From Caballeronia sp. SL2Y3 (lineage in GTDB: Bacteria > Pseudomonadota > Gammaproteobacteria > Burkholderiales > Burkholderiaceae), in NCBI RefSeq assembly GCF_022879575.1, contig NZ_CP084260.1, positions 1,426,001 to 1,490,000 on the forward strand: DNA of 64,000 nucleotides, in the 5' to 3' direction. The first letter of the stretch is position 1. Every line of letters begins with the position of its first letter. Below the pieces are notes generated by a model. It saw only the letters and a program-made list of their open reading frames with translations, was not told the DNA's origin and did not search any database. Both the position numbers and the translations under genes were made by a program. This document shows, piece by piece, positions 1-8,366 of this stretch.

Positions 1-219
1 GTCTTCGAGCGCGAACACCTTGCCCGAGTCCGTGCGCACGAGCACGATCGGGTCGCCCGCGAAGCGCACCGCGTGCGCGCGGCCGCGCTTGACTTCGCCC
101 GACCACGCGAGCGGATACCAGTGATCGGGATGGATGTCGGTGCGGCGCAAGTCGCGCGGGGTTCCCGGCGTTTCGGTGAGAGCGCCATCCTCATCGCCTT
201 GCGGCAACGCTGCGTGCAT
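1..219 (-). CDS. Rieske [2Fe-2S] domain protein, N-terminal part (cut by window edge)
   Basis: An ATG at 219 opens a frame of 73 codons that runs off the window edge without a stop. A good ribosome binding site (CCGGAGG) precedes it. The peptide contains HPDHWYPLAWSGEV and then DPIVLVRTDSGKVFALED, which is the typical start of a Rieske domain in ring-hydroxylating oxygenases and related proteins. The iron-sulfur motifs CxH and CxxH would follow just outside the window, so they cannot be checked. The family call rests on this N-terminal signature only; the substrate is unknown. Confidence 0.7.
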   Translation of the reverse strand, partial: MHAALPQGDEDGALTETPGTPRDLRRTDIHPDHWYPLAWSGEVKRGRAHAVRFAGDPIVLVRTDSGKVFALED

Positions 220-353
220 GTAGAACGCCTCCGGTAGAGGGAGATCAGGGTACGCGCCGTCGGAGCGGCGCAAGAACGACACGACCAACCACCTCCGCAG
301 TCTACACGGCGACGCGTATTTCGGCGCGAGCGAAAAGCCGCAGGCGGCGGCGC

Positions 354-1019
354 CTACCGCTTCGCGTCCTTCACGAACACGAGACTGAAGTTGTTCGCCG
401 GCATCGGAACGGCTTCGGCGAGCGTGAATCGCGCGTCGTGCGCGAGCGCCTCGACGGCTTCCATGTCGCGCACGCCCCAGCGCGGATCGATGGCGCGCAG
501 CTGCGCATCGAATGCTTCGTTGCTCGGCGCGGTGTGCGCCCCGTTGCGCCGATACGGCCCATACAGGTACAGTACGCCGCCCGCAGCCAGCCGCTCGGCC
601 GCCCCGCGAAAAAGCGCCTCCGCCGCTTGCCACGGCGCGATATGGATCATGTTGATGCAGACGACCGCCGCCACGTCGCCGATGCCCCAGTCGCGCTCGG
701 TCACGTCGATGGCAAGCGGCGCGGCGAGGTTCGAGAGGCCGGCATGCGCGCGCCACGCGGCGATGGAATCGCGGGCGGCGGCGTCCGGATCGCTCGGTTG
801 CCAGAGGATGTGCGGCAGCGCCGCCGCGCAATGCACCGCATGCTGGCCGGTGCCGCTCGCGATTTCGAGAACCGTGCCGCCTGGCGGCAGCACGCGTGCG
901 AGCACCGTTAGAATCGCATCGCGATTGCGTTCGGCGGCGGGCGCGCGGCGGCGCACGCTGGCTTGAGGATTTGGAGCTTGCATCGAGCGTAATCGCGCAG
1001 GCGGCAGATGGTTGCACAT
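354..1019 (-). CDS. DUF938 family protein, SAM-methyltransferase-like
   Basis: Encodes up to 221 aa. The sequence VLEIASGTGQHAVHCA (about residues 50-65) is a glycine-rich SAM-binding motif I, and the order LEIASGTGQH / WQPSD / INMIHIAPW / LYLYGPYRRNG is characteristic of DUF938 proteins, which have a class I methyltransferase fold. No substrate is known for the family. Met13 at 983 (MQAPNPQ) is an alternative start; neither start has a clear ribosome binding site. The gene stands alone between the Rieske gene and the ankyrin gene on the other strand. Confidence 0.8.
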   Translation of the reverse strand: MCNHLPPARLRSMQAPNPQASVRRRAPAAERNRDAILTVLARVLPPGGTVLEIASGTGQHAVHCAAALPHILWQPSDPDAAARDSIAAWRAHAGLSNLAAPLAIDVTERDWGIGDVAAVVCINMIHIAPWQAAEALFRGAAERLAAGGVLYLYGPYRRNGAHTAPSNEAFDAQLRAIDPRWGVRDMEAVEALAHDARFTLAEAVPMPANNFSLVFVKDAKR

Positions 1020-1282
1020 AGTTGCATCGAGACTAAGGGCGCGCGCGCTGCGGCGTCAAGCCGTCGCAAGCGGCGAAAGCCTTGGCGTAAAACGTGCTGC
1101 CCGGGCTCTCCATCGACCGTCGGCGCAGGCACGCACTCGGGCGCGGAGCATCATCAACCTGTGTATGCTGCCGATGAACCGGCGCGCGCTCGCCTCTTTC
1201 GAGCGTTTGCGCAAGCCACGCGCATCATCGAATGCATCACGACGAAACGGCGCGCCGCAGAGCGCCCGACACGGAGCCAAAC

Positions 1283-1843
1283 ATGCAGCAGGACAGCAAT
1301 CAGAACCCGGAGCAGCCGGGGCGCGAAGGCCCCGACGAAGAGACCATCGCGTTTGCGAACGAAGTCTTCAACGCTGCGCGCCGGGGCGATGCCGCCCTGC
1401 TCGAAGTCTGGCTTCAGAAGGGCTTGCCGCCGAACCTGCGCAACGACAAGGGCGACAGCCTCGTGATGCTCGCGAGCTATCACGGCCACGCCGACGCGGT
1501 GCGCGTGCTGCTCGGACACAACGCCGATCCGGACATGCGCAACGACAACGGCCAGACGCCGATTGCCGGGGCCGCGTTCAAGGGCTTCAAGGACGTCGCC
1601 GAGACGCTGCTCGATCACGGCGCGGATGTCGAAGGCGCATCGCCCGATAGCCGCACCGCGCTGATGATCGCGGCCATGTTCAACCGCGTCGAGATTTTGG
1701 ATCTGCTGATCGCTCGCGGCGCGAATCCGGACGCCCGCGATCAGGGCGGCTTGTCCGCGCGCGAAGCCGCCGCGAGAATGGGCGCGTCCGACACGGCGGC
1801 GCGCCTCGCCAAGAACGCGGACCCGGCGGCGCGCGGCGCATGA
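1283..1843 (+). CDS. Ankyrin-repeat protein
   Basis: Encodes 186 aa from the ATG at 1283, preceded by GGAG; an in-frame ATG at 1232 lacks such a site. After an acidic N-terminus, four ankyrin repeats are visible, with phrases such as DKGDSLVMLASYHGHADAVRVLL, GQTPIAGAAFKGFKDVAETLL and SRTALMIAAMFNRVEILDLLI read as successive repeats of about 33 residues. There is no signal peptide or membrane segment, so the protein is probably cytoplasmic and binds another protein. The partner is unknown. The next gene starts about 90 bp downstream on the same strand. Confidence 0.85.
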   Translation: MQQDSNQNPEQPGREGPDEETIAFANEVFNAARRGDAALLEVWLQKGLPPNLRNDKGDSLVMLASYHGHADAVRVLLGHNADPDMRNDNGQTPIAGAAFKGFKDVAETLLDHGADVEGASPDSRTALMIAAMFNRVEILDLLIARGANPDARDQGGLSAREAAARMGASDTAARLAKNADPAARGA

Positions 1844-1931
1844 GCGCATCGAACGAACAGGGACGCGAGCGCGCAGCGCGTTCATCGACATCAACAAGAA
1901 CTGGAAGGCGGCCCGGACACATGGAGCGTTT

Positions 1932-3104
1932 GTGATGGCAGGCGGTATCTCGCATCGGGGCGATGCGTCGTCGGTCGGCGCGGCCGCCGTGGCGCCCGCT
2001 CTTTTGATCGGAGGCGCGGGGGCGCGGCTGTTCGCTCTGGTATGCGCGCCCGTCCAACGCGTGCGCGCGCTGCGGCTTTCCTCGGTGCTCGTCGTGCTGG
2101 GCGCGTGCAGCCTGTCGGCCTGCGGGATCTTTCAGCAGCAGACGCCCGCGCCCATCGTCGAGCATTCGTACATTCCGGGGCCGAGCGAGACTGAAACGAA
2201 CGAGCCGGAAGAACCGGCGCCCGTCGTCACCGTGCCGGAGCCCGCGTCCGCCGTGAAGCCGGCCCCCGCGCCGAAGCCGAAGCGCCGCGTCGTGAAACCG
2301 AAGCCGCCGGAGCCGGTCGTGACGCCGCCGCCGGAACCGCCCGAGCCGCCGCCCCCGCCGCAGATCATCTCGACGCGCCTCATGCAGCACGACCAGCTTC
2401 ACGGCCTGCTGGATGCCGAAGTTCAGCGTCCCGACGGCAAGGTGGTCGGCCGCGCGGTCGATCTGTACGTCGATCCGTCGGCGAAACCCAAGTTGCTGAT
2501 GGTCAACCTGTCGGGCTTCATGGGCATCGGCGATCGCAAAGTCAATTTCCCGTGGACGGCGTTTCGCTTCACGCCGAATTCCAAGACCCCGCCGATCACC
2601 TTCCTGCCACCGCCGCCGCCCGCGAAGGGCAAGCCGGCGGCGGACCCGGTGCCGAGGCCGCAGCCCGTCAGCGAGGCGCCGCCGAACTTCATGCAGCTCG
2701 TCGATTCGACGGTGACGCAGAAAAACGGCGCGCGCATCGGCCGCGTGGTCGACGTGCTCGTCGATTCGCAGGCGCAACCGCAGGCGCTCGTCGTCGATCT
2801 GTCAAGCTCGCTCGCCGCGGACAAGCGCCACGTCGCGGTGAACTGGAGCGATCTGCAGGTGGTATCGCGCAACAAGCAGCTTGCGCTGCAGATGGATTTC
2901 AACGACGCGCAACTGAAAGCCGCGCCCACCTATGCGCCCGAGCAGCCGATCAAGATCGTGTCGCCGGTCGTTCCCGCGCCGGCTTCGTCGGCGGCGGCGA
3001 GCGGCGCGGCGAGCGCAGCGGGCTCGGCCAACTCCGGCGGCACGACCGCCTCGGGCGCGGTCGCGGCGCAAACGCCGTCGTCCGGCGCGCGCCCGGCCCG
3101 ATAA
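1932..3104 (+). CDS. Putative lipoprotein with two PRC-barrel-like domains
   Basis: Up to 390 aa. A lipobox (LSAC, Cys64 in the longest frame) follows a hydrophobic stretch SSVLVVLGACS, so the product is probably an outer- or inner-membrane lipoprotein. The usual short signal peptide suggests that the GTG at 2061 (Val44, before RALRLSS) may be the true start rather than the GTG/ATG at 1932/1935. After the Cys come a Pro/Glu/Lys-rich linker (residues about 75-145) and two PRC-barrel-like segments, one around GKVVGRAVDLYVDP and one around ARIGRVVDVLVDS. The C-terminal 45 residues are Ala/Ser/Gly rich. Function unknown; PRC barrels often bind RNA or other proteins. Confidence 0.7.
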   Translation: MMAGGISHRGDASSVGAAAVAPALLIGGAGARLFALVCAPVQRVRALRLSSVLVVLGACSLSACGIFQQQTPAPIVEHSYIPGPSETETNEPEEPAPVVTVPEPASAVKPAPAPKPKRRVVKPKPPEPVVTPPPEPPEPPPPPQIISTRLMQHDQLHGLLDAEVQRPDGKVVGRAVDLYVDPSAKPKLLMVNLSGFMGIGDRKVNFPWTAFRFTPNSKTPPITFLPPPPPAKGKPAADPVPRPQPVSEAPPNFMQLVDSTVTQKNGARIGRVVDVLVDSQAQPQALVVDLSSSLAADKRHVAVNWSDLQVVSRNKQLALQMDFNDAQLKAAPTYAPEQPIKIVSPVVPAPASSAAASGAASAAGSANSGGTTASGAVAAQTPSSGARPAR

Positions 3105-3135
3105 CGGAACACCACATGGATAAGCGATTCACGAC

Positions 3136-4374
3136 ATGGTAATTGCACGCAGTCTGCGCGCGCTCGACTGGCTGAACTTCTTCGTCGCCAACGTGCAGAC
3201 CGGCTTCGGCCCGTTCATCGCTTCGTACCTTGCGGCCAACAAGTGGACGCAGGGCGAGATCGGCCTGATGCTGTCCGTCGGCACGATCAGCGCGATGGCG
3301 AGCCAGCTTCCCGCGGGCGCGCTCGTCGACGCCATGCGCAACAAGAAGTTCGCTGCCCTTTCGGCGATCGTCGCGATCATCGCGAGCGCGCTCTTGCTCG
3401 CCGCGAGTCCGACCTTCGTCCCCGTGTTCGCGGCGGAAGTGCTGCACGGCTTCGCGAGCTGCATGCTGGTCCCGGCGATGGCCGCGATCTCGCTCGCCCT
3501 CGTCTCGCGCGCCGATCTCGGCGACCGGCTCGGGCGCAATGCGCGCTGGGCGTCCATAGGCAGCGCGCTCACGGCGGCGCTGATGGGCGCGTTCGGCGAG
3601 TATCTGTCGCTGCGCTCGGTGTTCTTCCTGACGGCGGCGCTCGCGCTGCCCGCCATTGTCGCGCTGCGGATGATTCACTACGAGCCGCTGCCCGCCGTGC
3701 CGCGCACGCCCGGCAAGCCGAAGCTCACGCCGGAGGGCGAGGAGCGCGAATCGCTGCGCGAACTGCTGAAAGACAAGCGCCTGCTCATTTTTGCTGCGTG
3801 CGTCGTGCTGTTCCACCTCTCGAACGCGGCGATGTTGAATCTCGCCGCCGGCGAAGTCACGGCGCACATGGGCGACAACGTTCAACTCGTGATCGCGGCG
3901 TGCATCATCGTGCCGCAGTTCATCGTGGCGGCCCTTTCGCCCTGGGTCGGACGGCAGGCGCAAAAGTGGGGACGGCGTCCGGTGTTGATTCTCGGCTTCT
4001 GTGCGTTGCCGGTGCGCGCGCTGCTGTTCGCGGGCGTCAGCAGTCCGTATCTGCTCGTACCGGTGCAGATGCTCGACGGCATCAGCGCAGCAGTGTTCGG
4101 CGTGATGCTGCCGCTGATCGCCGCCGATGTCGCCGGCGGACGCGGCCACTACAACCTGACGATCGGCTTCTTCGGCCTCGCGGCGGGCGTCGGCGCGACG
4201 CTCTCGACGGCGGCGGCCGGTTTCGCCGCCGACCGCTTCGGCACGGCGATGAGCTTCTTCGGGCTGGCGGCGGCGGGCGCGATCGCGGTCGCGCTCGTCT
4301 GGCTCGCGATGCCGGAAACGCGGGGGACGGCGGTGGCGCCCAAGAACGTGCAGAAGCCGCCGGTGGAGGCTTGA
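3136..4374 (+). CDS. Major facilitator superfamily transporter
   Basis: 412 aa with about twelve hydrophobic segments split by a charged cytoplasmic loop around residues 185-215 (PGKPKLTPEGEERES), which is the usual 6+6 MFS layout. The loop between the second and third segments reads GALVDAMRNKK, a match to the MFS motif A region. The substrate cannot be told. The gene starts 31 bp after the lipoprotein gene on the same strand, so the two may be co-transcribed. Its 3' end is followed within 40 bp by the first unit of the repeat array. Confidence 0.85.
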   Translation: MVIARSLRALDWLNFFVANVQTGFGPFIASYLAANKWTQGEIGLMLSVGTISAMASQLPAGALVDAMRNKKFAALSAIVAIIASALLLAASPTFVPVFAAEVLHGFASCMLVPAMAAISLALVSRADLGDRLGRNARWASIGSALTAALMGAFGEYLSLRSVFFLTAALALPAIVALRMIHYEPLPAVPRTPGKPKLTPEGEERESLRELLKDKRLLIFAACVVLFHLSNAAMLNLAAGEVTAHMGDNVQLVIAACIIVPQFIVAALSPWVGRQAQKWGRRPVLILGFCALPVRALLFAGVSSPYLLVPVQMLDGISAAVFGVMLPLIAADVAGGRGHYNLTIGFFGLAAGVGATLSTAAAGFAADRFGTAMSFFGLAAAGAIAVALVWLAMPETRGTAVAPKNVQKPPVEA

Positions 4375-5460
4375 GGCGTGGTCGGGGCGGTCTTCGTTGT
4401 ATGGCGCGTCGGCATTCAGATTGCAAGAGACGCGCGACGCGGCGGTTGGCTTAAGAAGGTCAGGAAACGTCGGCACCAGTAGCCCAGCCGTCTCATCGCT
4501 GTGCATCGCGCTGTGTATGCGGTGTCGGGCATTCACGATGCCGTCGCGCCGTGCATCCGAGACGCGACGGGCGCGCTTGTGTCGGCTGCTCAACGTCGCC
4601 GCGCAACGGCCACATCGGGTCGCTCACCCTCGGTTCGACGCGCATCGAGTTGCAGGCAGTGTAGGCGTGTTGGCATTCATAATGCCGTCGCCGAGTACGC
4701 ACAACTCCGGCGCGCTCCGTTGTGCCAGCGGCTTCGGTCGCCGGATGACCCTAGCGTCAACTTGCTCACTATCGGTTGACTTGCACGGCGCGCGGTGACT
4801 CGCGCGTCGGCATTCAAAATGCCGCCGTGCTTCCCAGGAAACGTGACGGCGTGGTTATGTCGGCGACTCCAGGTCGCCTACAACGGCTACATCGACACAC
4901 CTTCGGCTAACTGCGCATTTAAGGCAGGCAGCGTTGGCGGGTTGGCATTCATAATGCCGTCGACCAAGACGTAGTGACGCGGCGCGCTCGGTTGTGCGAG
5001 CGGCCTCGGGTCGCCCGAGAGAGCTAGCGCCAACCCGCGCAGCGTCAGTTGCACTTCAAGCCGCGTCGAGCGTCTTGCGTCGCGCGACGGCATTCAAAAT
5101 GCCGTCGCGCTCTACAGGAAACGCAACGGGCGCGGATATGTCGGCTGCTTTAGGTCACCCAGCAAACGCGACATCAGGTCGCTGACCTTCGGTTCAACGT
5201 TCATCGGGCGGCGCGCAGTGAATGGCGGTTGCCATTCAGGATGCCGTCGCCTAGTACGCAAAACCCAGGCGCGCTGGCATTCATAATGCCGTCGCCCGAT
5301 ACGCAAAGACGCGGCGGGCTCGGGTGTGCGAGCGGCTTCAGGTCGCCCGACAAAGCTACGTCACCTCGTGAATCAACGGTTGAATGTGCATGCCCCGCCC
5401 TGCCTCCCCCGTTGGCATTCAGAATGCCGCCGCGTCTTAGATGCAGCCACCGCCATCCCC
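4375..5460. repeat. Tandem array of ~140-bp palindrome-marked units derived from the neighbouring gene's 3' end
   Basis: This 1.1-kb stretch holds no credible gene. Nine copies of a 15-bp palindrome, typically GGCATTCATAATGCC, lie at 4411, 4528, 4672, 4809, 4944, 5089, 5231, 5276 and 5414. A tenth, imperfect copy lies inside the oxidoreductase gene at 5560. Start-to-start distances are 117, 144, 137, 135, 145, 142, 45, 138 and 146 bp. The DNA between palindromes is a degenerate copy of the last ~37 codons of the oxidoreductase gene at 5461-6843. For example 5332-5358 reads CGGCTTCAGGTCGCCC then ACAAAG, against CGGCTTCAGATCGCCC then ACAAAG at 5470-5492. The copy at 4587-4686 aligns along its whole length. 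Linkers alternate between two types. One unit (5231-5275) has lost its gene-derived part. Confidence 0.9.
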
Positions 5461-6843
5461 TCACCTCAACGGCTTCAGATCGCCCAACAAAGTCGGCACA
5501 AGCTCGCTCACCGTCGGATGAATATGCATCGCGCGTTGCAGCGTGGTGTAGGGCGCGTCCGCATTCATGATGTCGACGAAGGTATGAATCACTTCGTCGC
5601 CCTCGATGCCGAAAATCGCCGCGCCGAGAATGCGCTTCGTCTTCGCATCGACGAGCGCCTTCATGAAGCCGTCCGTCTCGCCGCGTTCCCGCGCCCGGCC
5701 GACGCGCGACATCGGCATCGTCGCGATCAGCGCGTCGCGGCCGTCTCGCCTCACGTCCTCCTCGCTCATGCCGACGCGGGCGAACGGCGGGTCGACGAAC
5801 ACCGCGTACGTCATGATGCGCGTATCGACGCTGCGCGATTCGCCATCTAGCAGATTGGCCGCGACGATCTCATAGTCGTTCCACGACGTATGCGTGAAAG
5901 CGCCGCGCCCGTTCACGTCGCCGATTGCCCAGACGCCATCCACTTCCGTGCGCAACTGGCCGTCCACGTCGATCAGACCGTGCCGGTTCACGTCGATGCC
6001 CGCCTTGTCGAGTCCGAGATCGTCGGTATTCGGCGTGCGTCCCGTTGCAAAGAGAAGATGCGACGCGTCGATGGATTCGTCTCGCAGCGAGATGCGCACG
6101 CCGTCGTTCGTCCGTTCGACGCGCTGCGGCGCAGCGCCGAAGCGGAATTCGATGCCTTCGCGCGCGAGCACGTCCTGGATCGCGCGAGCGATATCGGCGT
6201 CCTCGCGCGTCAAAATGCGATCGCCGCGCACGAGCAGCGTGACGCGGCTGCCGAAGCGCCGGAACATCTGCCCGAACTCCAGCGCGATATAGCTCGCGCC
6301 AACGATCACAAGATGCTCGGGCACGTGCGTCAGTTCGAGTATGTTCGAATTGGTGACATAGGGCACGCTGTCGAGCCCGTCGATGGCCGGCACCGCGGCG
6401 CGCGTGCCGGTGTTGATGAAGATCATGCCGGCGTCGATCTCGTGTGTTTCGCCGTCGCTGCCTTCGATAGAGAGCGCGTGCGGACCGGTGAAGCGTGCAT
6501 GGCCCTTGAATACCGTCACGTTCGGCGTTTGATTGAGCCATTGCTCGATGCCGTTGCGCGATGCGCCGATCACTTCGTCCTTGCGCGCCTTCACGCGCGC
6601 CATGTCGACCGTAATGAGCCCGCCGATATCCACGCCGTATTTCGCTGCCGTGCGCGCAACATGCGCCGCGCGCGCGCTCGCGACATAGGTTTTGGTCGGC
6701 GTGCAGCCGAAGTTCACGCAGGTCCCGCCGAAAAGATGCCGCTCGATGACGGCCGTGCGCTTGCCGCTCTGCGCGAGCCGCACTGCAAGGGGCGAGCCGC
6801 CCTGCCCTGTACCGATGACGACTGCGTCGAAATGCTGTGACAT
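5461..6843 (-). CDS. FAD-dependent pyridine nucleotide-disulfide oxidoreductase (mercuric reductase / Lpd-like)
   Basis: 460 aa from the ATG at 6843, which has a GGGAGG ribosome binding site. The N-terminal FAD site is VIGTGQGGSPLA. The redox disulfide is C42-VNFG-C47 (GGTCVNFGC), a second dinucleotide-binding site lies near IVGASYIALEFG, and the C-terminal dimer domain ends with HPTVSE (His442, Glu447), the catalytic pair of class I disulfide reductases. It lacks the paired cysteines at the C-terminus and the N-terminal HMA domain of true MerA, so the substrate is probably not mercury. It is most like the uncharacterised MerA-like reductases. The last ~37 codons are the source of the repeat array downstream. 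Confidence 0.88.
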   Translation of the reverse strand: MSQHFDAVVIGTGQGGSPLAVRLAQSGKRTAVIERHLFGGTCVNFGCTPTKTYVASARAAHVARTAAKYGVDIGGLITVDMARVKARKDEVIGASRNGIEQWLNQTPNVTVFKGHARFTGPHALSIEGSDGETHEIDAGMIFINTGTRAAVPAIDGLDSVPYVTNSNILELTHVPEHLVIVGASYIALEFGQMFRRFGSRVTLLVRGDRILTREDADIARAIQDVLAREGIEFRFGAAPQRVERTNDGVRISLRDESIDASHLLFATGRTPNTDDLGLDKAGIDVNRHGLIDVDGQLRTEVDGVWAIGDVNGRGAFTHTSWNDYEIVAANLLDGESRSVDTRIMTYAVFVDPPFARVGMSEEDVRRDGRDALIATMPMSRVGRARERGETDGFMKALVDAKTKRILGAAIFGIEGDEVIHTFVDIMNADAPYTTLQRAMHIHPTVSELVPTLLGDLKPLR

Positions 6844-6876
6844 GCTGGAGCCTCCCTGACCGTTGTGCGCAACGCA

Positions 6877-6918
6877 AAGACGAAGACGAAGACGAAGACG
6901 AAGACGCGGACGAAGACG
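6877..6918. repeat. Hexanucleotide microsatellite (AAGACG)n
   Basis: Seven units of six bases: five perfect AAGACG copies, one variant CGGACG, then one more AAGACG. It lies between the divergent oxidoreductase (start 6843) and the antiporter (start 7036), so in the shared upstream region. If the antiporter were translated from an upstream ATG at 6865, the repeat would encode alternating Lys-Thr. Confidence 0.9.
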
Positions 6919-7035
6919 AGCCGATGGCAATGCCCGGCCATCTTACGCCGAACGCCGCGCACGGGCATGTTCCGTGCTCGCCCCACCCCATTGGCCTTTC
7001 GCCCGGCTCGAACCGACTCACGCTTCAAGGCTTTC

Positions 7036-8349
7036 ATGACCGAGACGATCTGGTTTCTCGTCGTCGGGGGCGTGCTCATTCTCATGGCGCTCGCCAGCTC
7101 GACGTTCAAACGCCTTCCGATCAGCACCGCCATGTGCTATCTGGCCATCGGCTTCGTGCTCGGGCCGGGCGTCGCGAATATGCTGCATATCAGGCTCGAC
7201 GGCGACACGGCCGTCCTGCGCCTCATTACCGAAGTCGCCATGCTGGTGTCGCTCTTCGCGATCGGGCTGCGCCTGCGCGTGCCGCCGACCGACCGCCGCT
7301 GGCTGCTGCCGCTGCGTCTGGGCTTCGTTGCGATGGTGCTGACCATCGCCGCGCTCACGCTGCTATGCACGTACGGGCTCGGCATGACGTGGGGCGCGTC
7401 GCTCTTGCTGGCCGCGATGCTCGCGCCCACTGATCCCGTCCTCGCGCACGACGTGCAGGTCGAAGCCCCCGGCGACACGGATCTCTTGCGTTTCTCGTTG
7501 ACCGCCGAAGGCGGCCTGAACGACGGCATCGCGCTACCGTTCGCACTCCTTGGCATTGCCGTCTGCCGCTTCGAAGCATCGCCGCACGACGCGTTGCAGT
7601 GGAGCTTCGTGCTGCAGGCCGTATGGGGCACGCTGGCGGCGCTTGCAAGCGGCTGGCTGCTCGGCGAACTGACGGTGCGCGTGGTGGCCTACCTGCGCAC
7701 GCGTCACGGCGAAGCGTTGGGCTCCGAAGGCTTCTATGCGCTCGGTCTGATCGCGCTGTCGTACGGCGTCGCCGAGTTGCTGCATTCGTATTCGTTCCTC
7801 GCCGTGTTCGCGGCAGGCCTCGCGATGCGGCGCGTCGAGCATCGCCAAAGCGGCGACAAGGGCGCGCGCGAAGCGGTCGGCACCGTGGATGTCGGCGACA
7901 TCAGCGCGACCGCATCCGATCCCGATCGCGCATACGCGTTCATGGCCGAGCGCGTGCACGGCTTCACGATCGAACTCGAACGCATCGCCGAAGTGACGAT
8001 CATGCTGCTCGTCGGCTCCGTGCTCGCGACGATGTGGCGCGATCTCTTCACGTGGCGCGCGGTGATGATCTTAGGCGGGCTATTTCTCGTGATACGGCCG
8101 TTGGCGGTGCAGGCGTCGCTCGTCGGCTCGTGCGCGTCGCGCGGGCAGCGTCTCTTGATGGGCTGGTTCGGGATCCGCGGAGTCGGCTCGTTCTACTATC
8201 TGCTCTATGCGATCGAGCACGCGCCGAAGCAGGTCGCCGGCCCGCTGACGCCCATCATCATCGCGGCGATAACAGCGTCGGTTATCGTGCACGGCGTGAC
8301 ATCGACACCGCTGATGAACCGCTATCAGCGCGCGCATGCCAACGATTGA
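7036..8349 (+). CDS. Sodium/proton antiporter, CPA1 family
   Basis: 437 aa from the ATG at 7036. An upstream in-frame ATG at 6865 would add a low-complexity Lys/Thr stretch from the microsatellite and is unlikely. About twelve membrane segments are visible. The motifs AMLAPTDPVLAHDV and LTAEGGLNDGIALPFALLG carry the Asp residues typical of the CPA1 (NhaP/NHE) transport site. The protein exchanges monovalent cations for protons at the inner membrane. A soluble loop around residues 285-310 is rich in charged residues. The next gene begins 17 bp downstream and may be co-transcribed. Confidence 0.88.
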   Translation: MTETIWFLVVGGVLILMALASSTFKRLPISTAMCYLAIGFVLGPGVANMLHIRLDGDTAVLRLITEVAMLVSLFAIGLRLRVPPTDRRWLLPLRLGFVAMVLTIAALTLLCTYGLGMTWGASLLLAAMLAPTDPVLAHDVQVEAPGDTDLLRFSLTAEGGLNDGIALPFALLGIAVCRFEASPHDALQWSFVLQAVWGTLAALASGWLLGELTVRVVAYLRTRHGEALGSEGFYALGLIALSYGVAELLHSYSFLAVFAAGLAMRRVEHRQSGDKGAREAVGTVDVGDISATASDPDRAYAFMAERVHGFTIELERIAEVTIMLLVGSVLATMWRDLFTWRAVMILGGLFLVIRPLAVQASLVGSCASRGQRLLMGWFGIRGVGSFYYLLYAIEHAPKQVAGPLTPIIIAAITASVIVHGVTSTPLMNRYQRAHAND

Positions 8350-8366
8350 ATACAAGATACGTTCTC

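Noticed and set aside
4375..5460. CRISPR array
   Set aside because: The repeated palindrome is only 15 bp, the spacing is about 140 bp, the intervening DNA is homologous from unit to unit rather than unique, and no cas genes are present.
4493..5464. Short open frames inside the first array (for example on the minus strand at 4493-4702 and 5112-5306)
   Set aside because: They look protein-like only because the units derive from a coding gene end; frames are broken between units and have no ribosome binding sites.
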